Shown: positions 52,101 to 61,437 of the stretch, one piece after another
How the letters are laid out: every line of letters begins with the position of its first letter
How positions within the stretch are numbered: the stretch's first letter is position 1
Origin: DASQBT01 sp963746955
GTDB taxonomy: Bacteria; Pseudomonadota; Gammaproteobacteria; Burkholderiales; Thiobacillaceae
Reading direction: 5' to 3'
Assembly (NCBI GenBank): GCA_963746955.1
Contig: CAVVDR010000004.1
Coordinates: forward strand, 310,001 to 374,000
Length of the DNA: 64,000 nt
Program-made: the position numbers and the translations under genes
The notes under the pieces: generated by a model
Seen by the model: the letters and a program-made list of their open reading frames with translations, nothing else
The model's database searches: none
What the model was told of the DNA's origin: nothing

Positions 52101-52865
52101 GGCCGGCAGAGAGACGGCGAGCTCGGCGACTATCGTGTCGCGTTCGGCAATCCAGATCGCTCTTGCGGCTTCGTACGCCGCGGTCACCGCCGTCGCGTCA
52201 ATCGCCAAGGCCTTGTCGATGTCCGCAGGCCACAGGCGTTTCGCCAGCGGTTTGGCGAGACTGCGGGCCAGCAGCTTTGCGTACTTGTCGGGCGTGTCCC
52301 CGACCTCCTGCAGGTAGGCCGCGAGCGCCGCCGGGCAGCTGTCGTCTGCGACGTGCTTGCGCCAGAAATCCTGCACCGCTTCCATGACCATCTCGCTGTC
52401 GTCCGTGACTAGCTCGAGGGAGAAGGGCAGCCCGGAGCTGAACGACGTGTCCGCAAGGGCGCGCTGGCAGAAACCGTGGATCGTGAAGATTGCTGCTTCG
52501 TCGAAGTACTGCAATGCCTTGTCGAGGGTCAGCGCGAGTCGATCGCGCGTTTCCCCGGTACGCTGCTCGACCGATTCCACGAGGCGCGGGACGAACGGAT
52601 CGTGTGGTGGATTGGCCTGGCTGCCATCGCGCAGATAGCCCAGCGTTTCCACGATCCTTGAGCGCACTCGTTCGCGCAGCTCCGCCGTGGCCGCATTGGT
52701 GAATGTCACGACCAGGATCTTCTGCACATCGAGCCCGCGCTCGAGCAGCAGCCGCAAGTACAGCCCGCAGATATTCCAGGTCTTGCCGGTTCCGGCGGAT
52801 GCCTCGATCAGGTTGATGCCATCCAGATCGCAGTCGAAGACGTCGAATTCGGCGGGTGCCTTCAT
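49179..52865 (-). CDS. recB: Exonuclease V beta subunit RecB
   Basis: 3'-5' helicase and nuclease of RecBCD, 1228 residues (E. coli 1180). Helicase: NLIEASAGTGKTWNICGLYL (Walker A), ALIDEFQDTDPLQF (Walker B), LVGDPKQAIYSFRNAD, ITIHKAKGLEFPIVFCP, RLIYVALTRA. Nuclease: GTCLHAMFDRIDF (His), GFIDLVFEHRGRYYVIDWKS with the Asp, Asp and Lys ligands intact. It should resect double-strand ends and load RecA. Start ATG 52865 overlaps the recC stop. Confidence 0.95.
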   Translation of the reverse strand: MKAPAEFDVFDCDLDGINLIEASAGTGKTWNICGLYLRLLLERGLDVQKILVVTFTNAATAELRERVRSRIVETLGYLRDGSQANPPHDPFVPRLVESVEQRTGETRDRLALTLDKALQYFDEAAIFTIHGFCQRALADTSFSSGLPFSLELVTDDSEMVMEAVQDFWRKHVADDSCPAALAAYLQEVGDTPDKYAKLLARSLAKPLAKRLWPADIDKALAIDATAVTAAYEAARAIWIAERDTIVAELAVSLPALNANSYKPQGVEQATGEWDDWFKEEVPLAPVPKKNKLDLLSSEMLQERTKKGQTTPKHAFFDAAGALLSARQTITQELDLARMHLIRELIDTAGANLRQRKRERRVISFNDMLYNLYAALEGDDHPGLAASLREKFPVALIDEFQDTDPLQFSIFDKIYGKGDAPAFLVGDPKQAIYSFRNADLHAYLRARQSASADYTLADNQRSTKGLIEALNGLFLATSNAFMLPGLDYYPVHMGNKQRKPFSAKSLQRADLQVWALPQTPQGDPLPKAIAKALCARASAAEIARLITEADKGGITIGARPLLPGDIAVLVRTHAQGSEMKRELATLNIGSVELSQASVFQSSDAEEVERVLIAISQPSRDALLRAALATEMMGADAARIAEISANETDLMGYLERFAEYREIWLRQGVGVMYRRLLTDQGVSARMLRRTDGERRFTNLLHLGEQIHQAAATHQSPDALLRWLATQRREGSADEVAQLRLESDRNLVQIITIHKAKGLEFPIVFCPFLWDGNTRFGGPKPEGREYHDTNSDAVIDFHLDDETDRDWDAIKAQIKLEESAEWLRLIYVALTRAVYRCYLVAGTYTTNSFGRPSTSQSTRSLLNWLVTGGKESPENWFDGKRSPADIAAAWESLAKRLTPHLGLEPLPANPGTPVALPGPAPETLAALPAPKTIAPAWRFSSFSGMTSDAKSESAANDHDARVAEGAKRIGPPPPDLAPEDILRFPRGPSAGTCLHAMFDRIDFTSPAGWDEAIARSLFAHPQFLPGVSTTGLTALLTGMASRMLTDVMNTKLPEDIVLGSIPATRRLNELEFSLPSPRVSASALNGALKSLGYEVPRLTFRDIEGYLKGFIDLVFEHRGRYYVIDWKSNHLGYARSDYGPAELQTAMAEHSYHLQYLLYSLAVDRYLRHRVPDYRHDTHFGGVFYLFVRGVRPDWVNVDGTPAGVFHDRPSAATLARLDAMFAKEPLKVAP

Positions 52866-55800
52866 GCTTGGCCCCCCAGTCTGTAGTCCTGGATAACCCG
52901 CAGCAGCGGACCGAACACGGTTTTCGCGCATTGTGCGAATTCGTCATCCAGGGGCTCGTCCACGCCACGCAGTGCCAGGCGGTAGGCCGGGTCGCGATCT
53001 TCTCCGTACGGACGAAAGCTCGTGCTCAGCCACGCGCTGACGGCTTTGGACAGGCTCTCGCCGTTGCTCATATATTCCCACGCGGACTTCGGAAAGAAGT
53101 GCAGCGGCTGGTGCAGTCCATCGCGATAGAGCCTGAGCAGTGCCTCGATCTGCCCTCGCGCGTCGTCGATCTTGAGCAGAACGTAATGGCCGTCGCGGGA
53201 GTGCCACACGGTCTGCGGGGTGACCCCGCCTGGGGACATCGCATTTAGGAACAGGTGCGCGATCCACCCGTTCAGATAATCGTAGGCGCGGGCATCGTCG
53301 TAGCGATAGCGGATGAGGCCGCTCTTGCGCAGGTCACCGAAACCGCCACTGAGGCGCCACTGCTCGCCATCTATCATGAAATCGAAGGTGTTGCCGACCG
53401 GGTCGAGGTGCGCCTCTTTCAGTGCATGGACGAGTCCGCTCCCGAAATTGCCGAGCCGTTGCAGCTCCTGATCTAGTTCGAGATCGCCCAGGCGTCCGAT
53501 CGGATACTCGATGCCAGCACGGGCGAACGAGCGCAACTGGGCGACCGACACGCCTTCCAGCAGGCGGGGGAGCATGCGTTCCGAAAGCGCCCTGCGTGCC
53601 GGTATGTCGGGCACGAACGGCTCTTCGTCCTCAAGCTCCTCGTCGCCTTCCGGGAGTGCAATACCGAGGCGTTGCTTGAGCAGATAGCGGCACGGATTGC
53701 GGAAGAAATGGGCGAGGTTCTCCAACGTGACCTCGTGGAACTCGGGGCCGGCTTTGCCGAGGGGGATCTGGAAGAACCTCTCCTGCGGTTCCCACGCCCT
53801 GTCCTCGTCCTCGGGTTCGTCGCTCGCTTTGGCTTCGTCGGCATGTTCGGCCGGCGCAACGGGTGTGGGCGCAACTGGTGTCGGACGCGCCACCAACCTC
53901 TGCTTCAGGGACTCGCAGTATTCGTCGTTGAAACTGCGCCGACGCGGGTCGGCATTCGGCTCGAAGTAGCTAACGTCGAAGGGTTGCAGCGGGTGCAGAA
54001 CGGTGAGCCGCTGCCGCGCGGCCTCCAGCGATTCCGGCGAGAACGGTGGCTGGGCGGTGGCGGAGCCCGTGTAGTCGAGCAATTCTGCGACCAGGACCGA
54101 CGCCGGCATCAGCGAGTTGTCGCGCACGCTCTTCCCCGTATAGCTCAGATACAGGCGCTCGCGGGCGGCAAGGACGAGGTCGAGGAACACATTGCGTTCG
54201 TCCTCGCGGCGCTGGCGATCGCCGCGTCGCGGGGCGCGTGCCAGCAGATCGAATTCGATGGGACGCGCGGTCGAGGGGAAGGCCCCGTCATTCAAGCCCA
54301 GCACGCACACGAACCGGTAGGGCAGGTGGCGCAGGCTGGTCATCGCCGCGAACGTGACGGCGCCGCCCGGTACACCGCCACGGGTCGAGTCGCCGAGCAG
54401 CCCCTGTAGCGCGGTTCGGACGACGTCCACCGCCAGCGGCTCGCTCATCCCGCCGTGCGTCATGTTGGCGTGTAGCTCGTAGATGCAGGCTGCGGTCTCG
54501 CGCTCGTCGTCGATTTCATCGCCCATGGGCGCACTGAAGTTCTCGAGAACAGCAAGCAGCGTTTGCCGCCATTCAGCCGGCGGCTTGGGCTGCGCCAGAT
54601 CGGCATGCAAGCGCTCCAGTTGGCGGACGAACTCGCTGAAACTGCCCAGCGCCAGCGCTCCGGAGCCTTCCGGATTGCCGGCCGCAAGGCGCCCATTCAG
54701 CGTTACCGTGGCGCCGGCCGGCATCGCATAACCGAAAAACAGGCGATCCAGGCCGTCGCTGAAGCTGTGCCGGTCTACCGCCGGTAGGCCCAGCTCCCGG
54801 CGATGCTGCCCGTCGATGCCCCAGCGGATGCCAGAATCCTGGATCCAGGCGTGGATAGACCCGAGTTCCGCTGTGCCGATTCCGAACCGGCGCGCGACAA
54901 TCGGCTTTTGCAGCAAGTCGAACACGCTGCTCGCCTGGAAGCGCGACGTGGCGACGGCGAGCACCGCAAGCAGCGTCTGCGCGCATGTATTGAGCACGCT
55001 CGCCGGCCGGCCAGTGATCGCGTACGGAATCTGGCGTCCCTTCGGGGCGTTGCCGAAGACTGCGTCGATGAGCGGCGCGGCGGCCTCGAGATCCGGCGTC
55101 GCCACCAGGATGTCAGAGGGTCGCGGAGGGTTCGGGCCGGCGAAGATCGCGAGAAGCTGGTCCTGCAGTACCTCGAGCTCCCGGGTGAGCGAGTGGCAGA
55201 CGTGAACTTCAAAGCTGCGGTCGTCTTCAGAGAGCACGACGCTGCCGCGCTCGAGATCGGTAAGGTCGAGGATCGCGTTCTGAAGCTTCGCGAGAAGCGT
55301 TTCGCCTTCGCTCGCCGCGAAGTCGGCGTCCTCGACCTGCGTGGCGCTGTCCTCCAGCAGCAGAACGATGTGGTCCTGCGTCTGCCGGCCCCACGAAGCG
55401 AGCAGGCAGTTGCCCACTTCGTGGTGATCGGCGCGGCTCTTCGCGGCGAGGTAGGCAAGGCGGCGCGGTGCGACGGTTTCGAACCAGTACTCGCTGCACG
55501 GGTTGATGACGTACAAGCGGAGATCGATCCACTGCGCCAGGCGCCGCAGGATCTCGAGGTACAGCGGCGGCGTGGTCGGCAGGCAAAAGACGTGCGCCGT
55601 CGCCGGAAGTCCCGCACGGGCTGGTGCGTCTGGCCCCATTTCCTTCATCACGTCGAAAAACACGGCTGATGGGTGGCGCCTGTCGGTGCCCAGATCGCGC
55701 GCGATGCGCCGCCACAGCGCACCTTGCCAGCGTTCATCCTCTTTTCGCGCGGCGTCCAGATTCTCGATGTCGGCTGTCTTCCTGCCCAGCCAGGCGTCGA

Positions 55801-56227
55801 GCCAGTCGGTGCGATACGTCAGGTATTGTTCGAGCATAGTCGCAGTGCGCGCCGCCAGTTCGTAACGCATCACGTCGTCGGCTTGGCCCAGGTAATGGGC
55901 GAGCGGAGGATGTTCGGCGACGAAAGCCTCTTCGCCGAAGATGCCGAGCACGCGCCAAGTGAGCACCGTTGAAGTGAACGGCGAGGTTTCCGACACCGGA
56001 ATGACGTGCCCGATCTGCCGCCACAACCATTGGGCAAGGTACGAAAATTGGACGTTCGAGCAGATGCCGAAACGGTCCGCGGCGGCGAGTTCGACGCGCC
56101 GCTGGACGGCTGCGCTGGGCACAATGATTTCCTCGCGCTCGAACGGTGACCGAGGTGGTGTGGCCATCGCGCTAAGGAGCGCGTCAAGAAGGCGCTCGAA
56201 GCGGTTGGAGAAATTTAATTGCAGCAT
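52862..56227 (-). CDS. recC: Exonuclease V gamma subunit RecC
   Basis: Scaffold and Chi-recognition subunit of RecBCD, 1121 residues (E. coli 1122). N-terminus LQLNFSNRFERLLDALLSAM, FEREEIIVPSAAVQRRVELA; middle RFVCVLGLNDGAFPSTARPI and DERNVFLDLVLAARERLYLS; C-terminus TLENLAHFFRNPCRYLLKQR. It is a degenerate helicase plus nuclease fold that splits the duplex. First gene of the operon; all three genes are joined by 4-nt overlaps. Confidence 0.94.
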   Translation of the reverse strand: MLQLNFSNRFERLLDALLSAMATPPRSPFEREEIIVPSAAVQRRVELAAADRFGICSNVQFSYLAQWLWRQIGHVIPVSETSPFTSTVLTWRVLGIFGEEAFVAEHPPLAHYLGQADDVMRYELAARTATMLEQYLTYRTDWLDAWLGRKTADIENLDAARKEDERWQGALWRRIARDLGTDRRHPSAVFFDVMKEMGPDAPARAGLPATAHVFCLPTTPPLYLEILRRLAQWIDLRLYVINPCSEYWFETVAPRRLAYLAAKSRADHHEVGNCLLASWGRQTQDHIVLLLEDSATQVEDADFAASEGETLLAKLQNAILDLTDLERGSVVLSEDDRSFEVHVCHSLTRELEVLQDQLLAIFAGPNPPRPSDILVATPDLEAAAPLIDAVFGNAPKGRQIPYAITGRPASVLNTCAQTLLAVLAVATSRFQASSVFDLLQKPIVARRFGIGTAELGSIHAWIQDSGIRWGIDGQHRRELGLPAVDRHSFSDGLDRLFFGYAMPAGATVTLNGRLAAGNPEGSGALALGSFSEFVRQLERLHADLAQPKPPAEWRQTLLAVLENFSAPMGDEIDDERETAACIYELHANMTHGGMSEPLAVDVVRTALQGLLGDSTRGGVPGGAVTFAAMTSLRHLPYRFVCVLGLNDGAFPSTARPIEFDLLARAPRRGDRQRREDERNVFLDLVLAARERLYLSYTGKSVRDNSLMPASVLVAELLDYTGSATAQPPFSPESLEAARQRLTVLHPLQPFDVSYFEPNADPRRRSFNDEYCESLKQRLVARPTPVAPTPVAPAEHADEAKASDEPEDEDRAWEPQERFFQIPLGKAGPEFHEVTLENLAHFFRNPCRYLLKQRLGIALPEGDEELEDEEPFVPDIPARRALSERMLPRLLEGVSVAQLRSFARAGIEYPIGRLGDLELDQELQRLGNFGSGLVHALKEAHLDPVGNTFDFMIDGEQWRLSGGFGDLRKSGLIRYRYDDARAYDYLNGWIAHLFLNAMSPGGVTPQTVWHSRDGHYVLLKIDDARGQIEALLRLYRDGLHQPLHFFPKSAWEYMSNGESLSKAVSAWLSTSFRPYGEDRDPAYRLALRGVDEPLDDEFAQCAKTVFGPLLRVIQDYRLGGQA

Positions 56228-56344
56228 GCTCGACGCGTCAAAGACACCCTGAGTGACTGGCTTGATTAGCGACCCATCTCGGCCGCACGACAGACCACAC
56301 TCTCGGGTCGGCGCGTCTCGATCGGCGCCGCATCGCGATGGTCA
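56228..56344. other. Gap between recC and a truncated upstream gene
   Basis: Probably contains the recC promoter. No terminator is obvious. Confidence 0.35.
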
Positions 56345-56647
56345 TCACTCCGGTACTGCCCAATGAAGCAGCACCCCGCCGGCCTGAAATGTCGCCTCAA
56401 AGAGGGGCCGCCGTTTTTCGTTGAGCAGATTGGCCGTATCGGCGATGGCCTGTGTAAGGTTTTCGGTATCGATCAATTTCCCTTTGGGATAGAAGGTGCG
56501 GGCCAGATCACCGATCTGTTTGCCGATGGCGAATCGTTGAGTTGCTTCGCAACCCTCTTCCACCAGCTCAGGCTGATTCACCAGCAACCAAAGACGTTTG
56601 GGACACTGGCGATGAGCCAAGATGCGAGATTTGGATAAGCCGATCAT
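56345..56647 (-). pseudogene. Truncated DUF2779 protein (N-terminal 90 residues)
   Basis: Starts MIGLSKSRILAHRQCPKRLW, later FAIGKQIGDLARTFYPKGKL and PLFEATFQAGGVLL, the beginning of the DUF2779 family, in which a PD-(D/E)XK-like nuclease domain starts with an LSKS..CPKRLW helix. Full-length members are about 450-600 residues; here the match ends after GGVLL. The start overlaps the stop of the WYL gene (ATGA), so it was once the second gene of that operon. Confidence 0.75.
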
Positions 56648-57657
56648 GTTGGTTCCTCGTTTGTGTCCGAATAGCAGTTAGCCATGCTTTCCGCCACCTC
56701 CCGAAACCACGCCCGCAGTCCGGACGGCTCCAGTATCTCTGCCTCGTCGCCGAAGGACAGCAGCCACCAGCGCAGTTCCATGGTGTCCTGAACAGTGGCG
56801 GTGACGATTATGTCATCGTCTTCTGCCTCGCCTTCAGTGACTGTCTGATCGGAAGACAGCGGGCAGTCCCGTACCTGCGTCGCTGCCGCCGGTGTGAAGG
56901 CAACGCGCAGGGCAAAGGTTTCGCCGCTCGGGAAGCCCATTTGACCCTGCCTGATGTAGGCGTCCAGATCGAAGCCCTCCGGGCAGGTGGCCGGTGTGTC
57001 CAGCAGGTCTGCGGCAAGTACCCGGTGCAGGGCGAGTTGGCGCGGTTCCGTGTAATCCCACATGGTGCAGATCAGATAGCTCACCCGGTCGCGCACGATG
57101 AGGCCCAGGGGGTTGATTTCGTATTCCTTGGCTTTCTTGGCCAGGTTGGGCCGGTAGCGCACCTTGGCGCGCTTTTCCAGTAGCAGGGCCTCGTAGATCA
57201 CCGCCTGAACCTTGGCTTTGACGGCCGGGGCAGCGAGCTCTGGTCCGCGAGGTAGGACGCGAAACTTGTCCGGCCACTTGCGCAGGCCGTTGCCATAGCG
57301 GTCGAGGGTATCGCCCGCCTGGCGGAAGTGGGGAGCCAGGTGTTCCAGGGTGGCGGCTGGAAGCAGGCGTTCCAGATGGGTGCGGGCCAGTTGCATGACC
57401 AGGGCGGCGTGCGGGTCCAGAGCGGGCAGACTGATGGTCTTGGCATTCTGTGCCCAATACCAGCCGGCGGGCTTGGCGCCATCGTTGGTGATGGGGAATT
57501 CCGTGGAGAGTTGCACCAGATCGCGCTGCACGGTTCGCAGGTCCACTTCATGGCCCGCCGCCGCCAACTGGCGCAGAAGGTTGGTGCTGTCCAGCACGCG
57601 CGGGGCGGTAGGCAGGGCTTGCAGGATCAGGAGATGACGGTGAAAGGTCGACTGCAT
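56644..57657 (-). CDS. WYL-domain transcriptional regulator
   Basis: A 337-residue regulator. N-terminal winged helix (STNLLRQLAAAGHEVDLRTV, QRDLVQLSTEFPI), then a WYL domain (YEINPLGLIVRDRVSYLICT, MWDYTEPRQLALHRVLAADL) and a C-terminal WCX extension ending LRAWFREVAESM. WYL regulators bind nucleic-acid ligands and often control defence genes. It probably controls the downstream DUF2779 gene, now truncated. Confidence 0.85.
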   Translation of the reverse strand: MQSTFHRHLLILQALPTAPRVLDSTNLLRQLAAAGHEVDLRTVQRDLVQLSTEFPITNDGAKPAGWYWAQNAKTISLPALDPHAALVMQLARTHLERLLPAATLEHLAPHFRQAGDTLDRYGNGLRKWPDKFRVLPRGPELAAPAVKAKVQAVIYEALLLEKRAKVRYRPNLAKKAKEYEINPLGLIVRDRVSYLICTMWDYTEPRQLALHRVLAADLLDTPATCPEGFDLDAYIRQGQMGFPSGETFALRVAFTPAAATQVRDCPLSSDQTVTEGEAEDDDIIVTATVQDTMELRWWLLSFGDEAEILEPSGLRAWFREVAESMANCYSDTNEEPT

Positions 57658-57705
57658 GGGTTCTGCCCAAGGGGTGCTGTGACGGGATCAGGGTGTCGCA
57701 TCAGA

Positions 57706-59805
57706 TTACAAGAAACCGATGGGGGCATGTTTGGCAGCTTCCTTCAAAGCGCATTCGGCAGCAAGGGCCGCGACCAGCGCGCCGGCGTCGGCCAGCGGGC
57801 GAAAACGGGCCTGCCGGGCGACGGCGGCAAAGTCTCCGGGGGTGAGGGTATTTAGGCCTCGCAGAGCGGCGGCCACGGCGGGTTGTTCGCAGATCAGGCC
57901 CAGGCTGTGGGCATGGCGATTGAGCAATGGCCAAGCTTGATCCTGGCGCAGGTAGTCGAAGCGAACCTTGAGATCGAAACGGCGCAAAGCAGCGGGGTCC
58001 AGGTCATCCATGAGATTGGTGGCAGCGATGAATACACCGGGATAGGCCTCCATTTGGGTAAGCAGTTCGTTCACCGCCGTTACTTCCCAACCATGCTGTG
58101 CCTGACGCCGGTCCTGCAAAAAACTGTCCACCTCGTCGAGCAGGAACACCGCCCGCTCTCGTTCGGCATCACGGAATGCCCGGGCAAGGTTTCTTTCGGT
58201 CATGCCCACGTATGGTGAGACCAGGTCGGACACACGCCGGCTGTTGAGAGGCCGATCAAGTTGCTCAGCCAACCAGCGACCGAAGGCGCTCTTGCCGGTG
58301 CCAGGCGGGCCATAGAGGCAAAGCCGGGCGCTGCCGGCGCGGGCAATGCCGTCGGCAAGGGCGGCCAGATCCGCATCTGCATTGATGTAGGCGGGATCGT
58401 AAAACGACGGCAGGGCCAAGCTTTCACTCACGCTGACGGGCGCGTGGCCTTGAGCTTCAAGGGTTCCGCTGACCAGATGTTCGATGGCGCCAGCGACTTG
58501 TGCGTCGGGCAGTTCCTCGCGGATGCCCCGCACTACTCGCGCGGCTCGGGCAATGATGGCGGGCGCCAGATGTTCGGACTGAGCCAGTTGGCCGATGGCC
58601 TGGGTGCCGACCAGGTCGCCGCAAGTTGCGGTGATGATGCGTTCACGCTGACGCTTGGGTGGCACTGGCAGTTCCAGCACCACGTCATAGCGGCGGATGA
58701 AGGCCGGGTCCATGCCCTCGATGACATTGGACAGCCACAGACACGGCAAGGGGTTGTCCTCCAGCATCTGGTTGATCCAGCCCTTGCGCTTGTCGGCGGT
58801 GCTCCTGATTCCGAAGAAGCTGAAGCCATCCGCAAAGACGTCCTCGCATTCGTCGAACACCAGGATCGCTCGCTTGGCCTTGAGGACACGCTGGGCGGCC
58901 CGCAAGGCGCACAGGCGTTTCTCGCCGTCAATAGGATTGCCCTCTTCATTCTCATTGGAGACCTCGAAACACTCGGCCTCTATTGCCGAGGCCAGCACGC
59001 GTGCAAATTGGCTCTTGCCGGTGCCGGGCACCCCGTGGAGGAGGACGTTCACGCCGCCCTCGCCTTGGGCCAGAGCGCGTCGGAAATGGGGCACGATGAT
59101 ATCCAGGCTGGGCTGGATATGTGCGTAGTCAGCGAGGGTCAGTTCCGGTGGGGTGGCGAGAGCAAAGGAATCGCGGAACAGACTGAGTGCGTCTCCCTCT
59201 TCGGCTTGCATGCGCTCACTGAAGCCGGGCAACAGGTCCAACTTGCTGCACAAGCCGAGTCTGGCACCGTCCAGTGTGACCAGACCGGTTTGCGCCAGGG
59301 TGGATTTGGATGACATTGCTGCACTGACCTCGAATTCGGACACGGCCAGGATGACGGACAGTACATGGATCATTTGGCCTGTGCTCAGATCACCCAGAAA
59401 ATGCGTCACACGGTCCAGCACAGAGTCATTCTTGAGCTCGACGACAAGTTCGAGGATGCGACGTTCAATCTCGGTGAGACCCAGCAAGGCAGCGACACTC
59501 TGGGCGTTTTCCGCAAGCGGTGAAGGCAGCACGTGTTCAGCGTCATTGGACTCCTCAGCCTTGAGCTTGCGGCGCAGTTCGGTGAGAGCCCGTCTAGGCT
59601 TGAGTTCAATGTCAACGTCAAACCAATGCACAAGGTCAAGTTCCGGGAGGAAGATCTCATGGAGGTCCAGACCGGATTGATTGCGAGGAAAAAGTTTGGC
59701 ATAACCACCGAGGTTCACGAGCGCACGCAATATCCAAAGCCGGACTAAAGGCGATAACGATGTTTGCGGATCAGTGCTGTCGTTGGCGTTGGGGGCGGTT
59801 TTCAT
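57706..59805 (-). CDS. Tandem AAA+ ATPase
   Basis: A 699-residue protein (ATG 59805 follows GAGAGGTCATC). An N-terminal helical domain of about 230 residues precedes two AAA+ modules. First: NVLLHGVPGTGKSQFARVLA and AILVFDECEDVFADG. Second: RLCLYGPPGTGKSAFGRWLA and AVFLLDEVDSFLQDRRQAQH, then ATNLMDDLDPAALRRFDLKV. The arrangement resembles CDC48/FtsH-like unfoldases without a known partner. It lies 48 bp upstream of the WYL gene in the same direction. The substrate is unknown. Confidence 0.85.
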   Translation of the reverse strand: MKTAPNANDSTDPQTSLSPLVRLWILRALVNLGGYAKLFPRNQSGLDLHEIFLPELDLVHWFDVDIELKPRRALTELRRKLKAEESNDAEHVLPSPLAENAQSVAALLGLTEIERRILELVVELKNDSVLDRVTHFLGDLSTGQMIHVLSVILAVSEFEVSAAMSSKSTLAQTGLVTLDGARLGLCSKLDLLPGFSERMQAEEGDALSLFRDSFALATPPELTLADYAHIQPSLDIIVPHFRRALAQGEGGVNVLLHGVPGTGKSQFARVLASAIEAECFEVSNENEEGNPIDGEKRLCALRAAQRVLKAKRAILVFDECEDVFADGFSFFGIRSTADKRKGWINQMLEDNPLPCLWLSNVIEGMDPAFIRRYDVVLELPVPPKRQRERIITATCGDLVGTQAIGQLAQSEHLAPAIIARAARVVRGIREELPDAQVAGAIEHLVSGTLEAQGHAPVSVSESLALPSFYDPAYINADADLAALADGIARAGSARLCLYGPPGTGKSAFGRWLAEQLDRPLNSRRVSDLVSPYVGMTERNLARAFRDAERERAVFLLDEVDSFLQDRRQAQHGWEVTAVNELLTQMEAYPGVFIAATNLMDDLDPAALRRFDLKVRFDYLRQDQAWPLLNRHAHSLGLICEQPAVAAALRGLNTLTPGDFAAVARQARFRPLADAGALVAALAAECALKEAAKHAPIGFL

Positions 59806-60081
59806 GATGACCTCTCGGTAGTGACTGAGGCCATTATCGGGCATGGTGGCGACAGAATCCGTCGCATTGAGTATCGGATTGTCGAGTATCGATCACATTT
59901 TGATTGTTCGTTAAGATCCCACGTTGACTGGCCGTGCGCCAATAGAATTAACCCGCGGGCCAGTATCAATTCTTATTACACGTTCCGACTACTGGGCCAA
60001 CGCGCAAGCCCCGGCAAGGCAAATGTAAAATGCGCCCAGGGCCTTGAGCCTGACATCCAGCAAATCGAAAGGAACATCCCC
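59806..60081. other. Divergent promoter region of the AAA+ gene and a small gene
   Basis: AT-richer than its surroundings, with TATCGATCACATTTTGATTG near 59888. No gene is seen. Confidence 0.35.
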
Positions 60082-60264
60082 ATGGCAATGACAGTTGAAA
60101 TCAAAGACAACAAACTCCACATTGAAATTGACCTGGAAAAGCCCACGCCATCGTCCTCAGGCAAAACCCTGGTGATCGCCAGCACCCGTGGGAATGCCGT
60201 TACGACGGCCATGGTCGACGGCAAGCCGGTCATTATCGGGCTGAATGCTTATATCAAGCCTTGA
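60082..60264 (+). CDS. Small conserved hypothetical protein, 60 aa
   Basis: MAMTVEIKDNKLHIEIDLEK, PTPSSSGKTLVIASTRGN and DGKPVIIGLNAYIKP. ATG 60082 follows AAAGGAACATCCCC. I recall near-identical small proteins in many proteobacterial accessory regions; all are uncharacterised. It is a compact beta-strand protein without membrane span or metal motif. Confidence 0.7.
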   Translation: MAMTVEIKDNKLHIEIDLEKPTPSSSGKTLVIASTRGNAVTTAMVDGKPVIIGLNAYIKP

Positions 60265-60445
60265 AACGGGTGTCACCCGTCACTATGAGAACCCCGCACT
60301 CGCTGTCACGGCGCTGGAACATTTTCGCTAGCTCTGTGGTGGTGGGTGGTGATGTGAAAATTCCTTCGGTGGAACTCAATGTGAGAAATTGTCTGGCTCG
60401 TTCCATCTCAGATAACCTGCTTATTCCCGGATTCAATGTCGCGAT

Positions 60446-60600
60446 CTAGAGAGCAAGATTCACCTTGTTGGGTGCTGCCGTTTTTCTCCAGCGAGCCTTG
60501 AGATATTTCTCGGTGGTCGTGACGGACTCGTGGCCGCAAGCACCTGAATGAGCTCCAGAGAGGTTCCGGCGTCTGACGCCGCCGGGCTCCAAACGGTCGG
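60446..60600 (-). pseudogene. C-terminal remnant of a tyrosine integrase
   Basis: One frame reads AGTSLELIQVLA; after a 1-nt deletion the next reads GHESVTTTEKYLKARWRKTA, together the His-to-Tyr end of a phage-type integrase. Sequence before AGTSLE is degraded. It marks another old insertion beside the AAA+/recBCD block. Confidence 0.7.
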
Positions 60601-60773
60601 TGAAGCAACGGAGAAGCGAATGAAGGCAAGGCCGAGTGGGCACGCCAAGGTGAGGGGTGGCGCGCGAGGAGTCGGAGAGGATGTTGCAGGGTTCTTGGTT
60701 TCGGATCATCGAGAGATTCCGAGGAGGTACGCAATATAATTTGAACCTGCCCCCACTTGATTAACGCAAAAAG
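60601..60773. other. Spacer before the DUF6398 gene
   Basis: Contains degraded integrase-like sequence and the likely promoter of the next gene. Confidence 0.3.
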
Positions 60774-61325
60774 ATGAACGACGTGACCAATCAATCACGC
60801 GATCCGGTCCTGACCGAGAAGATTCCCAAGGCCATGGCAGAAAAGTTTGCTGCCATCACGACCCTGACTGACACGTTCTGTGCCAAGCAACTGAATGGGG
60901 AGTATCGCCAGATGATTCACCATGTCGTTGCTGCCTTAGCCAGAAAGCGGCCCTCACCGTTGTTAAAGGGCAAGGAGAATGTCTGGGCAGCGGCGGCGGT
61001 GCAGGCGGTCGGGCGGGTCAATTTTCTGGATGACCCTGCCCAAACTCCGCACTGCAAGTCAAAAGGCATCTACGAGTTTTTCGGGGTCGCTGAAAGCACC
61101 GGGCAGAACAAGTCCAGGGAAATTCGAGAGGTGCTCAACATGGGGCCCTTGTCACCCGAATGGACTTTGCCCAGCCGACTCGCTGACAACCCCATGGTGT
61201 GGATGCTGCAGGTTGACGGCCTGATGGTCGATATCCGGCAAGCCCCGATTGAGTTGCAGCGACTGGCGTTTGAGAAGGGCCTGATCCCCTTTATCCCCGC
61301 CCACCTTTCTGAAAACCCGGCATGA
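60774..61325 (+). CDS. DUF6398 family protein
   Basis: A 183-residue protein matching DUF6398: ITTLTDTFCAKQLNGEYRQM, VAALARKRPSPLLKGKENVW, AVGRVNFLDDPAQTPHCKSK and the helix-turn-helix-like FFGVAESTGQNKSREIREVL. Function unknown; the last block suggests DNA binding. It is upstream of the recD2 pseudogene in the same direction. Confidence 0.75.
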   Translation: MNDVTNQSRDPVLTEKIPKAMAEKFAAITTLTDTFCAKQLNGEYRQMIHHVVAALARKRPSPLLKGKENVWAAAAVQAVGRVNFLDDPAQTPHCKSKGIYEFFGVAESTGQNKSREIREVLNMGPLSPEWTLPSRLADNPMVWMLQVDGLMVDIRQAPIELQRLAFEKGLIPFIPAHLSENPA

Positions 61326-61437
61326 GCCGGAATTGGCTCACTATGCCCTGCGATCGGGGGTTGGCAGTACCTGCCGAAATCGTCAAGGGTGGGATGTCGA
61401 AGGGGTTGCAGCCCACTCGGGTGCAGCCTGCGACAGT

